Source: Cordylochernes scorpioides (Eukaryota; Arthropoda; Arachnida; Pseudoscorpiones; Chernetidae). From it: a DNA stretch of 64,000 nt. A model generated the notes under the pieces. The model saw nothing but the letters and a program-made list of their open reading frames with translations. It did no database searches and was not told the DNA's origin. The stretch lies in the NCBI GenBank assembly GCA_030710605.1, contig CP092870.1:58523057-58587056 (forward strand). The letters are read 5' to 3'. Every line of letters begins with the position of its first letter. Within the stretch, counting starts at the first letter, position 1. The position numbers and the translations under genes were made by a program. Positions 32,021 through 43,061 of the stretch are shown here, in pieces.

Positions 32021-34611
32021 CTGGAGTCTCCTCGAAACCCGTCATCGGGAACGAATCCCGATATTACGCTAATCCACTTTGATATCTCAGGAGTCCTTTC
32101 TGGGAATCCACCCCTCCCCTGTCACTTCTTATCAAAGCCAACGGTCTGCCCCCCTGTTTGAAAGGAGGAAATTTCCTCTTATTCTGTCTCCCCCTGACCT
32201 TCCCCTTTTTAAGAGATATGCTTGTCTCGACGGTCTTAGAAATCCTGTCTGGGCTGGTCAGTAAACACTTTACTGTTGTCATTGGGAATTTTAACAAGTC
32301 AATCTTCTTTAGTACTGCCTCCCACCAAACGAGGTAGGGCAACTTTATCATGGTAAAACAGAGATATATATGTACAAAAGTCGGTTGTCTTACAACTTCG
32401 CTGAACAATATTCCCTTCAAGAATTTATGCAAGCTTTTTACAGAATTGTAGGTTCTAGGTGCTAACTATAACTTAGTGTAATCTTATAAATATTGTACGC
32501 TGGTTGAATCAGACTATGCAATTCCTCTCGTTCCCAAAAAAAAAAAATCCTTAACATTGTTGACAACTCTTAACTCACGGGATAGTAGCTCATAGGATTA
32601 GGTCGCTTGTCTAAGACATTCATGCGGGTGAATGGAGCCCTTCTAGTAGGTCATAAGTGTTCATCTGGGAACAGTTGATCTTGATAAATTTTATTGTCTT
32701 TATTGCCATGCGTCTTTACATTATGCAACAGGAGATGTCGCTCCAAAGGACCTTAACATTAGGGTTAAAACTCGTTGCCCCTTTTCAGAATGAAGTGGTT
32801 GTCAAAACATTGACGTGGAAGGAATCGTATATTTGATCAGTGTATATTGTTGAACTTGTTCTATGTCGTCATTCTTATCGTCACCCAGATACTTTGGGGT
32901 GTTTCTTAGTCTCTTGGTTGTTACACGCGAATCCCGTCCGGTATTCAATAAGTACCATGGTGATTTTTGTCACGTCTAGGAGGCCATCCCTTATGCGACC
33001 AAATCAACTTTCTCCCGACTTATAATACCGTTCTCATCGCGGTAATTAAAATTAACCGAATCTAAGGAGGAATCTTAATCTTATATATCTTCGTTAATTT
33101 TATTAGTTCAACTGTCTTCTCTATCCCTTCTTAATACACTGGCCTGACACACTACACTTCCCCTAATCAGCAGCAAGTTCGATCAATCCCAATGAGAAGG
33201 CCATTCTAAGGCGTCAGCTCCTGGTTAAACTCATGCATGGTTCCAACAAAAAAAAAGAAAACTTATATATTTCATAGTGGTATCTGCTCCCACTGATGTT
33301 AGTAACCAATAAGGGATCTTTCTATTTTATTTATTCAACTGTTATTAGTCGGATCACTGTAATCCTTTCTCATCATTACTCCCAGACTCCCGTGCAAACA
33401 TTGTCTTTGACATGACTAATTCCTCAAAGTTCTGCTTTCTGAACATCCTGTTAGTTAAAGTTGTCTTAATCAATCACTGGAGTTATCTGCGATGAGTGGA
33501 TTGGGTCTCCCTATCTAGATTTACACTCTAACTCCAGGATTTAGACTGTTCAGATCTTTCACGAAAAAAAAACTATGCCTAAAAACACTATTGTCGTGGA
33601 AAGAAACCACACGTCTGATTCACGAGCATAATTAAAGCTTGCCTCTATAAATCAAGATAATTCTAAGAAATCTGTAAATCCATATAATGAATTAGCATCG
33701 TTGAAATATTTTGCTCGTCTTCTCCAAGGGTAAGTAGGTTTTATTTAAAAAATAAATGCTCAAATTCACACCATTAGAATACCCATGACTTTTGTTATTA
33801 TATATTATCATTCATATACTATGACAAGGCAATTCTTTCCCGTTAGTGTTGAAACAAATACTCAACTCGTCTTGTATGATTTCTAGGGAATTCTCATTGA
33901 ACGAATAACCACACCTGTGCCAAATTATAGCAAAGGAAAAGGCTAAATATATACGGGCTTAAATTTCATGGCATCTAATCAGACCTTCTGCTGGCAATTA
34001 TCTATCGTAATTGAATGCTAATAAGATGCCTTTATTTGTCCTTATCCAAGGAAAGGTGTTTCAGGAAAGGGGATAGAATCGTTAGAAATTTCATCTAAAA
34101 AAAAAAAAACTAAATTCTTCTTATTTATGACATACTGAGGTGACTTCTTATTATTGTCTATAGGATATTTAGGATTTAAGAGGAAAAGGAATTTTTTTAA
34201 CGTCCTTAATCTTTTACATAGTTGAAAGCAACATGGATTGAAAGTCGATCGCCGGGCGCGTCCCATCAGCCGCCATCTTGAACTTTTGTCGTGATTGGAC
34301 CGTTACGCAAATATCTATATTGTAATTTGCATCAGAAAAGGGATGGAAAGGTGGCGAAATTCAACACTTGAAGGATTATATTAACAGGGAAAACAATTCG
34401 GGTTATCGTGATACTGGTATGCAAATGTTTGCAATAACAAAATTGTTGCTGTAATCTAAATATATAATTAAATATTAGGCGGAATTTGCCCACAAGTGCC
34501 AAAGAAATAAAGGCCCAGTAAATATTATGAATTCAGTTGACCTATTTTATAATCTAAATACTTTAAAAGGGAAGCGAATAGAGAGGCAACGAAATTAAAC
34601 ACTCGTTCTGA

Positions 34612-34637
34612 AGGGGGGGGGGGGGGGGGGGGGGGGG
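34612..34637 (+). repeat. homopolymeric G run
   Basis: About 25 consecutive G bases in the LARD interior. Length is likely to vary and may be affected by sequencing error. Confidence 0.8.
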
Positions 34638-36284
34638 TATACAGCTTTCGAGTCAACAAAAAAAAATTGAGATAATAAGTCGCTTTCATAATAATCTAAA
34701 ATGCGATATGCAAATATCTGTGATAAATAGATAAATAGTTAAGGGATAAATCACGATATGGGTTACTGGGATATATAAAATAAAAGAATAATCTTAAAGA
34801 TGATATGCGGATTACATGTATAATATTCAATGACTTCTCAAAGTTTAAAAATATTATTTATGAAGACATTCTACCGTTTATAACTAAAAGAATAGGCTAA
34901 ATGTGGGGGTGGTCCCTATGCATATCATATCCGTACAATAGAGAAAAAAAAATTGAAAAAATATGCTTGTCTAAATGCGAAGGAGGTTAAGTTAAAATTA
35001 ATGCATATTCATTAAAGTCTGCAAAATATAAATAGATAAATACAGCTGTATCACTTGATGGTTAAAATGGGCATGACTGTAGAAATATTCTGGTAAAATA
35101 TTTATATTATATATATATATAATTAAAAAAAAATTGATAAATATGCTTGTCTAAATGTGAAGGAGGTTAAGTTAAAAAATAATGCATATTCATTAAGCGC
35201 TATTAAAATATATAGATAAATGAATACTGCTGTATCACTTAATGATTAGATTGTGCATGACTGTAGAAATATTTTACTAAACCAATATATAAAAGAAATA
35301 AGCGGATTACAAATTCAAATAAACTAAGCTAGAAGGTCCATGGATAAGTAAGACTAAATACAATAATGAATCAAAGCGGACATTTATGTCTGAACATTAT
35401 ATTCATATAACGACAAATTACGTAAATACTTTGAGGTAAATAGTGTTTCGAAAAAAAAATTATATGGCGTATACATTTTAGAAGATATAGCAGAAAAGCT
35501 CTGAAGTCATCCTAGTAAACTAAATATCCCCGTGATAACAAAAATAAATAAATAAATAAATAAACAATTGGATTATCAGGAAAAAAATTATAAGTAATAT
35601 TTTATTCAAACGAATTTATCATTCAGACGAATAAAAATTTAAAATATATATTTATAAAATCATTATACTTTAGTATAATCTAAAACAAAATTATAAGGCC
35701 TATACATTTTCAAAAATATAGCAGAAAAGCTCCGAAATTACGCTCATCTTAGTAAAACTAAATATCCTCGTGATAACATAAAATAAAAGAATAAACAATT
35801 GGATTATAAAGAAAAAAAATTATAAGTAATATTTCATTCAGATGAATATATCATTCAGACGAATAAAATAAAAAAAAAATATATATATAAAATCATTATA
35901 CTTTGGTATAATCTGAATTAAAATTATATGGCCTTTACATTTTAAAAGAGATAGCAGAGAAAGTTTAAAAGAGGATGAAATATTTTAAGAGTGAAAGCGT
36001 CTGCGAGAGGCAGAGGGAGTAAAACCTACCTCTCGGTTCGGAAGCCAGATACCAACTGATCCTATTGGCCATCGCCAGTTCCCGCCTAGAGTCTTCACAT
36101 GTGTTTCACATGTGTTGTTTTCCCCAAATACATCTATTTCCACCCCCTTACAGATGTGGCCCCCCCTTTTCCCAGCGCGTCCCTAGGGGCTCTAAATTTT
36201 GATTTTGTGGGACGCTTTGAAGTGTGGGAAAACATTGTTCTAGGCCTAACTTCATGTCCCAATATTTCAAGATCTATATAAAAA

Positions 36285-36660
36285 AGGAAGAAATTATTTC
36301 TTTAACACTTGAAATTAAAATTAAAAATAACGTATACACTAAGCATAAAATATTTCTTTTACCACGTGAAATTGAAAAGTTAAGATAACGCATACACCAA
36401 GCATAAAATATTTCTTTTAACTCGTGAAATTCAAAAGTTAAAAAAAATAACGTATACACTAAGCATAAATATTTCTTTTACCACGTGAAATTGAAAAGTT
36501 AAGATAACGCATACACCAAGCAAAAATTATTTCTTTTAACTCGTGAAATTGAAAAGAAAAAATAGCGCATACACTAAGCATAAATATTTCTTTAATACTT
36601 GAATTTTGAATTAAAATAAGGTACACACTAAAGCAATAAATATATTTCAATTCTTTTTTA
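36285..36660 (-). repeat. roughly 60-bp tandem repeat beside the PBS
   Basis: About six units contain ATTTCTTTTA, CGTGAAATTGAAAAG, and ACGCATACACCAAGCATAAA. It lies about 100 bases into the leader of the element, between the primer-binding site and the interior, where packaging signals reside in retroelements. Confidence 0.6.
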
Positions 36661-36758
36661 GGTAGAGACATAATTTCTAATCTCAGGGGCGTTTGGCCTA
36701 CTTTTCACAAAAAAAAAAATATATATATAAAATATATTTGTAATTTTCGGTAATTTCG

Positions 36759-36776
36759 GCCCCACGTTGGGCGCCA
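36759..36776 (-). promoter_or_regulatory. primer-binding site (tRNA-Lys type)
   Basis: The minus strand reads TGGCGCCCAACGTGGGGC one base after the 5' LTR end. This 18-base sequence is the well-known complement of tRNA-Lys used by gypsy and some retroviruses. It fixes the orientation of the element as minus. Confidence 0.88.
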
Positions 36777-37537
36777 ATGTTAAGTCGTATTTGTACATGT
36801 CGAAATACGTTGTATTGGTAACTAATTGGTAAACTAAACTCACCAGAACTCGCCACGGCAAACACACACAAAAAAATACAATATACGAATAATATAAACA
36901 CTCAAATGTTAACACACTTACAAGTTTAGAAATTTCTTTAGTATATCAAATCCTTTTATGCAAAGTTCAACCTCCGTATTATAATATGGTACCATGGGTA
37001 AACCTCAAAGTGGGTTAACTAAAGGAAATTTCTTAATGCCACAATATTATTGGGTCAATTTTTATAATGATAAAGTGTATAATCATCACCTTCACAATTT
37101 TTGAATAACACACACACTTCATTATAATATACTTTATTGGAATTTACAAATATGTTGGACCTTTAGATACCTGTCCAAATGCAAACACACCAAAGCATGA
37201 TTCACACTAATACAGATTCGATTCTCAATGGGATGTGTACATTTAGCACATTGTTTTAACAACCATGGAAGGTACTATTATATGTCTTGTCTGGTGTAAA
37301 ACACAAGAAAATACAAATTGATATATATAAAGGGAATATATATGAAATTTTATTATAACTAAAACTATCTATAATTTGGGATAAGGAGGCGATTGTATGC
37401 AAGATAAAAGGTACTTTCCTAGTAAACGTTTCTTTACTTCTAATTCCATCGAATTATAAAGGGAAGATCTTCTATTTGCTCTATATATTATATAGTAGAG
37501 ATTGCAGCCAAAAAATATATATATATAACCTATTAAA

Positions 37538-37974
37538 ATACAATATAACGCGGCTGATGATTGTAAAACGAAAATTGAAATTATACCGCGAATGTTTCTT
37601 TTATAAAAATCGAAATTTATTTTCAAAGAGAAATAGCGACATTTCTAACTTTGAGGATGAGGTATGGAAAGGTGAAACATGAAGAGTAATGGCGAACGGA
37701 ATATATTGTATTTTAAATGTTACTTTAAGTATTAGTTACAAACGGAAAAATACGTCCAGGGTAGCCGAGTGGACAAGGCACCCGCCCGGTAAGCAGAAGG
37801 GTGTGGGTTCGTTTCCCGCCCCTGGACACTTTTTATTTTTCCGTTCGCCATTACTCTTCATGTTTCACCTTTCCATACCTCATCCTCAAAGTTAGAAATG
37901 TCGCTATTTCTCTTTGAAAATAAATTTCGATTTTTATAAAAGAAACATTCGCGGTATAATTTCAATTTTCGTTT
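37538..37974 (+). mobile_element. fold-back element carrying a tRNA-like sequence
   Basis: Inverted arms of 137 bases (37564-37700 and 37840-37976) appear to match perfectly. They enclose a 139-base centre with a tRNA-like sequence at 37754-37828. A 14-bp duplication TATAACCTATTAAA flanks the insertion (37524-37537 and 37975-37988), and the empty site is seen once in the 3' LTR at about 26970. A long target duplication suggests target-primed (LINE-type) insertion rather than a DNA transposase. No coding sequence. Confidence 0.7.
37754..37828 (+). tRNA. tRNA-like sequence inside the fold-back element
   Basis: GTCCAGG pairs with CCTGGAC at the ends and is followed by A. A D-arm-like GCCGAGTGGACAAGGC and a T-arm GTGGG/CCCGC with loop TTCGTTT are present, so A and B boxes for RNA polymerase III exist. 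The anticodon stem is poor: CACCC and GGGTG pair but leave a 15-base loop. A loop CGGTAAG would give a Thr GGT anticodon with a mismatched stem. There is one extra base before the 3' acceptor strand. I regard it as a tRNA-derived promoter of a SINE-like element, not a working tRNA. TTTTT follows at 37830, a possible polymerase III stop. Confidence 0.5.
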
Positions 37975-38536
37975 TATAACCTATTAAATACTATATGTGG
38001 CTTCTATTCTATAAACGAGCCTTTTGGCCCACAAAGGAAATTTTTATAGGGTATAGTAAACTTACCATTTTTGTCTATTCTTGTTCCATCACTCGGCCCG
38101 ATCCTTTTTCAACCCTCTTCTTTCGTTACTCGAGCCCAACTGTCTAAAAAAATTTTAGATTTTTTCGCGGCCTCAAAAATTTTTATCTTCTTTTTACAGA
38201 GTAAAAAGAAAGAGTATTTATTTCTCAGAATATATTTGGAAAAAAAATTATTCTTTGGAATAAATAATTCTAAATTAATAATAAAAATAAAAAAATATAT
38301 CAGGTCTATTCCCTGAGATTTTAATTTAGTATTTCTTCTTAATTTTTTTTATTGTTATCTTAAAAAAAAATATCTAATCTATCTAGAGTATATATATTTA
38401 ATTAATTTTATTCTTTGGAATGAAAAAATAATTTTAAATTTCGATGTGGTAATAAAAAAATTTTGACCTTTCATCTTGCATATAAAGGAAGGGATTGGTT
38501 ATAAAACATATATTACATATGTACATTCTGTACATT

Positions 38537-38949
38537 CTCCATCTGGGCCTTTCTGCAGCGGGCTTCGGGATACAAGCCCAGAGCTAGTCCAAATTCTCCA
38601 TCTGGACCTTTCTGCAGCGGGCTTCGGGATACAAGCCCAGAGCTAGTCCAAGTTCTCCATCTGGACCTTTCTGCAGCGGGCTTCGAGATACAAGCCCAGA
38701 GCTAGTCCAAGTTCTCCATCTGGACCTTTCTGCAGCGGGCTTCGGGATACAAGCCCAGAGCTAGTCCAAGTTCTCCATCTGGACCTTCCTGCAGCGGGCT
38801 TCGGGATACAAGCCCAGAGCTAGTCCAAGTTCTCCATCTGGACCTTTCTGCAGCGGTCTTCGGGATACAAGCCCAGAGCTAGTCCAAGTTCTCCATCTGG
38901 ACCTTTCTGCAGCGGGCTTCGGGGTACAAGCCCAGAGCTAGTCCAAGTT
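38537..38949 (-). repeat. 59-bp tandem repeat, seven copies
   Basis: Units begin at 38537 and every 59 bases to 38891, with few substitutions. The other LTR has three. It occupies U3 or early R of the LTR on the minus strand. Confidence 0.8.
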
Positions 38950-39053
38950 CTCCATCTGGACAACAAGCACTTCGACGAGACACTGTACATATATGATGTA
39001 AAATGTTTACATCATTGTTGGGTCTGTTTTGTGAAAATATGGCCCAACAAAAC

Positions 39054-39333
39054 TACTCCGTTTTTTATACAAATCATATGAAAGCGTTTTATATAGATTT
39101 AACTATATCAGCATTATTTCTATATGTTAACTCACGATGTTACTGTTCAATTTTTTGGAATATTTTTTGTAGTTATCATATTTGAAATAAATTAAAACCA
39201 CAGGCAAATTTGATTAAATTTGCATAACTAGCCAAATGAACAGGGATGGCAAAGCCCAGGTTTCATCTAAGTGAATTTTAAAGCCTGAGAACAAATATTT
39301 AACAAAATACTGTTTTAAGTTTAATAATATTCG
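39054..39333. other. AT-rich sequence, nothing recognised
   Basis: Lies between the LARD-like element and the mariner/BEL composite. No repeat partner noticed. Confidence 0.35.
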
Positions 39334-39363
39334 TTATACAAGGTATGATCAAAAGTTCGGGGG
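39334..39363 (+). mobile_element. probable 5' end of a mariner, split off by the BEL element
   Basis: TATACAAGGTATGATCAAAAGTTCGG resembles a mariner terminal inverted repeat starting after TA. The transposase remnant at 44990-45970 lies just beyond the BEL element, in the same orientation. No matching right end was found. Confidence 0.45.
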
Positions 39364-39642
39364 TGTTAGAGTTTATTTTTATTATTTTAATGTAACTCTG
39401 TGTATATATGTTTATATTATATTTGACCAGGAGTGCCTGGTCACGTGTGTGAATTTAGTGTATATATAGTGTGGTTGGAAATAAAATAAGTGTTGAGTTG
39501 AGCTTTGTGAGACTAGTGCTTTCACATAGATTAGAGTTTTGGAAAGCCCCCGCTTCATTTGAGGAGAAGACCTCTGCGCTCATTATACCTCTAGGTGGAA
39601 GAGTGAAAAGAAGAAAACCAGCCAGAAGAAGATTGGCGAACA
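39364..39642 (+). repeat. 5' LTR of BEL/Pao element
   Basis: 279 bp starting TGTTAGAG and ending GCGAACA. It differs from the 3' LTR by a few substitutions and one- or two-base indels, so the insertion is fairly young. Confidence 0.88.
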
Positions 39643-39646
39643 TTTT

Positions 39647-39662
39647 TGGTCCCTCGAGCCGG
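39647..39662 (+). promoter_or_regulatory. primer-binding site (tRNA-Tyr type)
   Basis: TGGTCCCTCGAGCCGG begins four bases after the LTR. From memory, animal tRNA-Tyr ends in CCGGCTCGAAGGA plus CCA, so it would pair with a single mismatch. Confidence 0.6.
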
Positions 39663-39938
39663 ATTAAAAGTTACAAGATTAAAGTTACAGGATAAAGTTA
39701 CAAGATATAGAATAATTCACTCTTGATTAAAGTTTAAAAGTTTAAAAATCGGAAATTTAATTTGTTGATACTAAGAGAATCAAGAAAAAAGGCCTATGCA
39801 AATTTAAGCAAGATTATAACAAAAGAATTTATGTAAACGAGGCTTTTAGAGAATTTTTGCAAATTAAATTCAAAAGATAAAACGAGGTATAGCGCGTTAA
39901 GTAAAAAGTTAAGTTAAGAACATTAGCAAGTCTAGAAA

Positions 39939-42662
39939 ATGAAGCGGGCAATAAGAAGTAGAGCCGTTCAAAGAATGACTATTTCCAAAATGATTAAAAG
40001 GGTGGAAGCAGAATTAGATGAAGAAACTCCCTCAGAAAAGTTCATAAGAACTAATTATAGAATAATGGAGGAATACATGGTGAAGATCCAAGAAGAAGAT
40101 AAGTTAATCTGGGATTTGATGATAGATGATGAAGACAATACTAGTCGTGAATTGGAGGAGGAACAGGATACTGTGATACAGTATAAACAAAAATGGTTAA
40201 ACCTTGAGATCAAAATAGGTGAGTTCCTCAATCCTCCGACACAAAATACTGAGGTCTTTCAGGGCAATGGTTACCAGAAAGGCTCGCTAAATGAAACAAG
40301 GGCGTGTCGGTTGCTCGAATTAGAATTGAAAAAAATTGATGGAACCAGGCTGGAATGGTTGGGCTGGTGGGCCCAATTTTCCACGATACATGAAGATTCT
40401 AAGCTCTCAAATGTGGATAAATTCCAATATTTGGTGCAATCCATGAAGGAAAACACAAGAGCCTCAAGGCTAGTGAAGAGTTATCCCATCACCGCAGACA
40501 ACTATCTAAAGGTCATTGCGGCGTTGAAAGACCGTTTTGGAGATAGAGTGATTCTCACCGAGGTATACGTGAGACAACTGTTGGGATTAGTGGTGAATAA
40601 CGCCCGGAGAAAGAGCATAAGGATTGAGGACCTTTATGATAGGTTGGAGTCCTACTTGAGATCATTGGAATCCCTGGGGATCACTACAGAACAAAATGCG
40701 GCGTTTTTGTACCCGCTTGTGGAGTCAAGTCTGCCGGAGGAGTTAATCACGGTGTGGCAGCGTAGTGCCCTTTCTGGATATAATGATGAAGGTGAAGATG
40801 CACCTCAATCTGTTGATGGGCGGCTCGGCTTGTTGTTAAAGTTTTTACGGCGAGAAGTAAAAGGGGAAGAGCGTCTGGCCTATGTAAGAGCTGGATTTGG
40901 GGAATCCTCGAATTCCAAAAGTACAAGGCCCAATACCACGAGGCTACATGTGGCTGAAGTCAACAAGCCAAGAGAAAGAAACCTGAAGGCATGTCTGTTC
41001 TGTCGTGGCGACCACTGGTTGAGGAATTGTCAGAAATGGTTGGCCATGTCTGTTCAGAAGAGAAGAGAGGTATTGATGAGGCATAGGGCTTGCTTAAAAT
41101 GTTTCCGAGTAGGTCATCATGGGCGTCAATGCTGGAGATATGTAGAATGCAATATATGCAAGAAATCGCACAATACCTTGCTGCATCTCGGGGAGCAAGT
41201 GGTGTCAAACCAGGGACCATCGAGCAGTAAGGAGAACATCCACACGAAGACTGATTCCAATGAGGAAAGGCCTGATGTGTCATTCGCTGGCATGCATGTG
41301 AGAACAGCGGTGCCAACGGCGCTTTTGGCCACGGCTTTAGTGCGGTTAGTGAACCATCTGAATGAAGAAAATGTGGTGAGAGCCTTGCTGGATCAGGGTT
41401 CGCAGTCTTCCTTTATACATAGGGACGTGCTCCAGGGTCTGAGTATCCCGGTCTCCAAAGTTGACGCTCAGATCTATGGAATCAATGCTACTAAGGGAGA
41501 GGAAGTTAAAGACCTTGCCCATTTTGCCATCAGGCCTCTAGGAAATCAAGACTGGGAGTTGCCATTGCAGGCTTTGGTGGTGAATAAAATGACAGGACTA
41601 TTACCGAGTAGGGACCTTCGCCTACCAATGACCGAGAAGTTGAGAAATATACACCTTGCGGATCCCCAGTTTATGAAGAGTGGGAAAATTGATATAATTC
41701 TGGGAGCTGATGTATACGGATTGCTCTTGCTACCTGAAATCCGAAGAGATGACAAAACCCAGTTGTGTGCACAAAATACGAAGTTAGGATGGATTATTTC
41801 AGGAGGATTGTCAGTAAGCGAGGTCGGCAATACGCAGGTACTTACTACCCGTGTACATTATGAAGATAATTTAAAATTGGTAGAGGATGAAGGGGCTAAG
41901 TATCCTAGAGCCTCTAGAGCAATCATAAAGGATACTTGTGTAGATGACATTATTACCGGTGCAGATGATCTAAGAGATGGAATGGCGTTGCGTGGTGAAC
42001 TCATCGAGTTGCTTAGATGTGGAGGATTCACCTTGAAGAAGTGGTCGTCAAATGATCTGACGATTTTGGGCAACATTGCGAAAGAACATTGCGCACAAAA
42101 GATTACATTTGAACAATCCAAGGTTATAAGGACATTGGGTTTGGGATGGATCCAAAGTGAAGACTGTTTATTATATGGCGTTCAGTCGTTGGAAAAGACA
42201 TCGGTGAATACCAAACGCGAAATGCTTTCCTTTATCGCCAAGTTATATGATCCCTTAGGATGGTTGGCACCTGTCCTTGTAACAGGAAAAATAATGGTTC
42301 AAAGGTTGTGGATAACGGGATTACATTGGGATGATCCGATGGATGAATCATTGATTGAAACATGGACTAATTTTAGAAAGGAATTGAATTTCATAGGAAG
42401 TTTGAGAATACCCCGATGGTTGGGTCTCGGAAGGAATACCCAGGGAGTACAATTGCATGGATTCGGTGATGCCTCTGAAGACGCCTATGCGGCAGCCGTT
42501 TACATAAGAATTCCCACTGATGATGGTGTTAGTGTAAAACTGTTGGCATCAAAGACTAAGTTGGCTCCCATTCGGAAGATGTCAATTCCGTGCTTAGAAT
42601 TATGCGCAGCTCTTCTACTGACCAGACTAATGAAATATATAATGGAAGAATTGAATATCTAA
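39939..42662 (+). pseudogene. BEL/Pao Gag-protease-RT polyprotein with RT deletion
   Basis: This 907-codon open frame carries an N-terminal DUF1759-type Gag, zinc knuckles near residues 347-410 (CLFCRGDHWLRNC, CLKCFRVGHHGRQC), and an aspartic protease with DQGSQSSFI at about residue 484. It then jumps to the end of the reverse transcriptase: GWIISG is followed within 50 residues by CVDDIITGADD. The fingers and first catalytic Asp that should separate these (roughly 300 residues) are absent, yet the frame stays open. CVDD replaces the usual YVDD. It ends in a TAA inside RNase H. The start ATG follows a roughly 300-base leader. Confidence 0.85.
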
Positions 42663-43046
42663 ATGGAGAGTGCTACCTGTTGGTCCGATTCTACCATAGT
42701 CTTGAGTTGGATAAGAACCATGTCTAGAAATCTCCCTACGTTCATCGGCAATCGTGTGGCGGAGATTCAGAGTTGTCCACAAATCAGGGAGTGGCGCTAT
42801 GTTCCCACAAGAGATAATCCAGCGGATATCGCCTCGCGAGGAATTCTGGGGTCCGAGCTGAAACAGTCTTCCATCTGGTGGACAGGACCTACCTGGTTAT
42901 CAGCAGAATCAACAGAATGGCCTAGAATGCCTCCTGTGTTTGAGCACCGAGGTCAAATTGAGCTCCTGAGTGTTCATGCCCTCAGTGAAACACCTTTCTT
43001 GGTGGCTATCGGAGAGATGAGCTCAACCTTTAATGGGTATATCTGA
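42663..43046 (+). pseudogene. BEL/Pao RNase H part of Pol
   Basis: In the same frame as the upstream polyprotein, directly after its TAA. CWSDSTIVLSWI carries the RNase H Asp, and RDNPADIASRG is the conserved block found downstream in BEL/Pao. A TGA at 43044-43046 ends it; the frame continues into the integrase. Confidence 0.8.
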
Positions 43047-43061
43047 AGAGCGGCCTGGATA

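Larger units (their letters stand above)
27828..36758 (-). other. interior of the LARD-like element, non-coding
   Basis: Nothing coding was recognised in 8.9 kb. It holds a hammerhead-core repeat (28560-28690), two diverged copies of a roughly 130-bp block (29640-29780 and 30958-31090), a 450-base pyrimidine-rich tract of CTTTCAACAC-type units (31570-32020), a run of G at about 34612-34637, duplicated blocks at 34960-35280 and 35440-35940, and a tandem array at 36285-36660. Pyrimidine-rich here means purine-rich on the transcribed strand. Confidence 0.65.
26219..39049 (-). mobile_element. LARD-like LTR element, 12.8 kb, no coding capacity
   Basis: The repeats at 26219-27816 and 36778-39049 match over their common parts, have TG...CA ends and are flanked by AAAC (26215-26218, 39050-39053). 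On the minus strand the right repeat is followed by TGGCGCCCAACGTGGGGC, complementary to tRNA-Lys. A purine tract AAGGGAGGAAT precedes the left repeat. These are Gypsy-superfamily signals. The roughly 8.9-kb interior has no Gag or Pol frame. Non-coding interior plus complete cis signals defines a large retrotransposon derivative dependent on an autonomous partner. Confidence 0.8.
36778..39049 (-). repeat. 5' LTR of the LARD-like element
   Basis: 2272 bp. It differs from the other LTR mainly by a 437-bp insertion (37538-37974) and four extra copies of the 59-bp unit, which together account for the 674-bp length difference. Scattered single-base differences show that some time has passed since integration. 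Confidence 0.82.

Noticed and set aside
32064..32432. 122-codon minus-strand frame in the LARD interior
   Set aside because: No similarity to Gag or Pol motifs, no supporting neighbours, and ordinary length for chance in less AT-rich sequence.
34612..34637. G run as a regulatory quadruplex
   Set aside because: A single homopolymer in a dead-end region gives no evidence of function and may be a sequencing artefact.
37754..37828. Functional tRNA gene
   Set aside because: The anticodon stem cannot form a standard 5-bp stem with 7-base loop, there is an extra base near the acceptor, and it sits inside a young mobile fold-back element.
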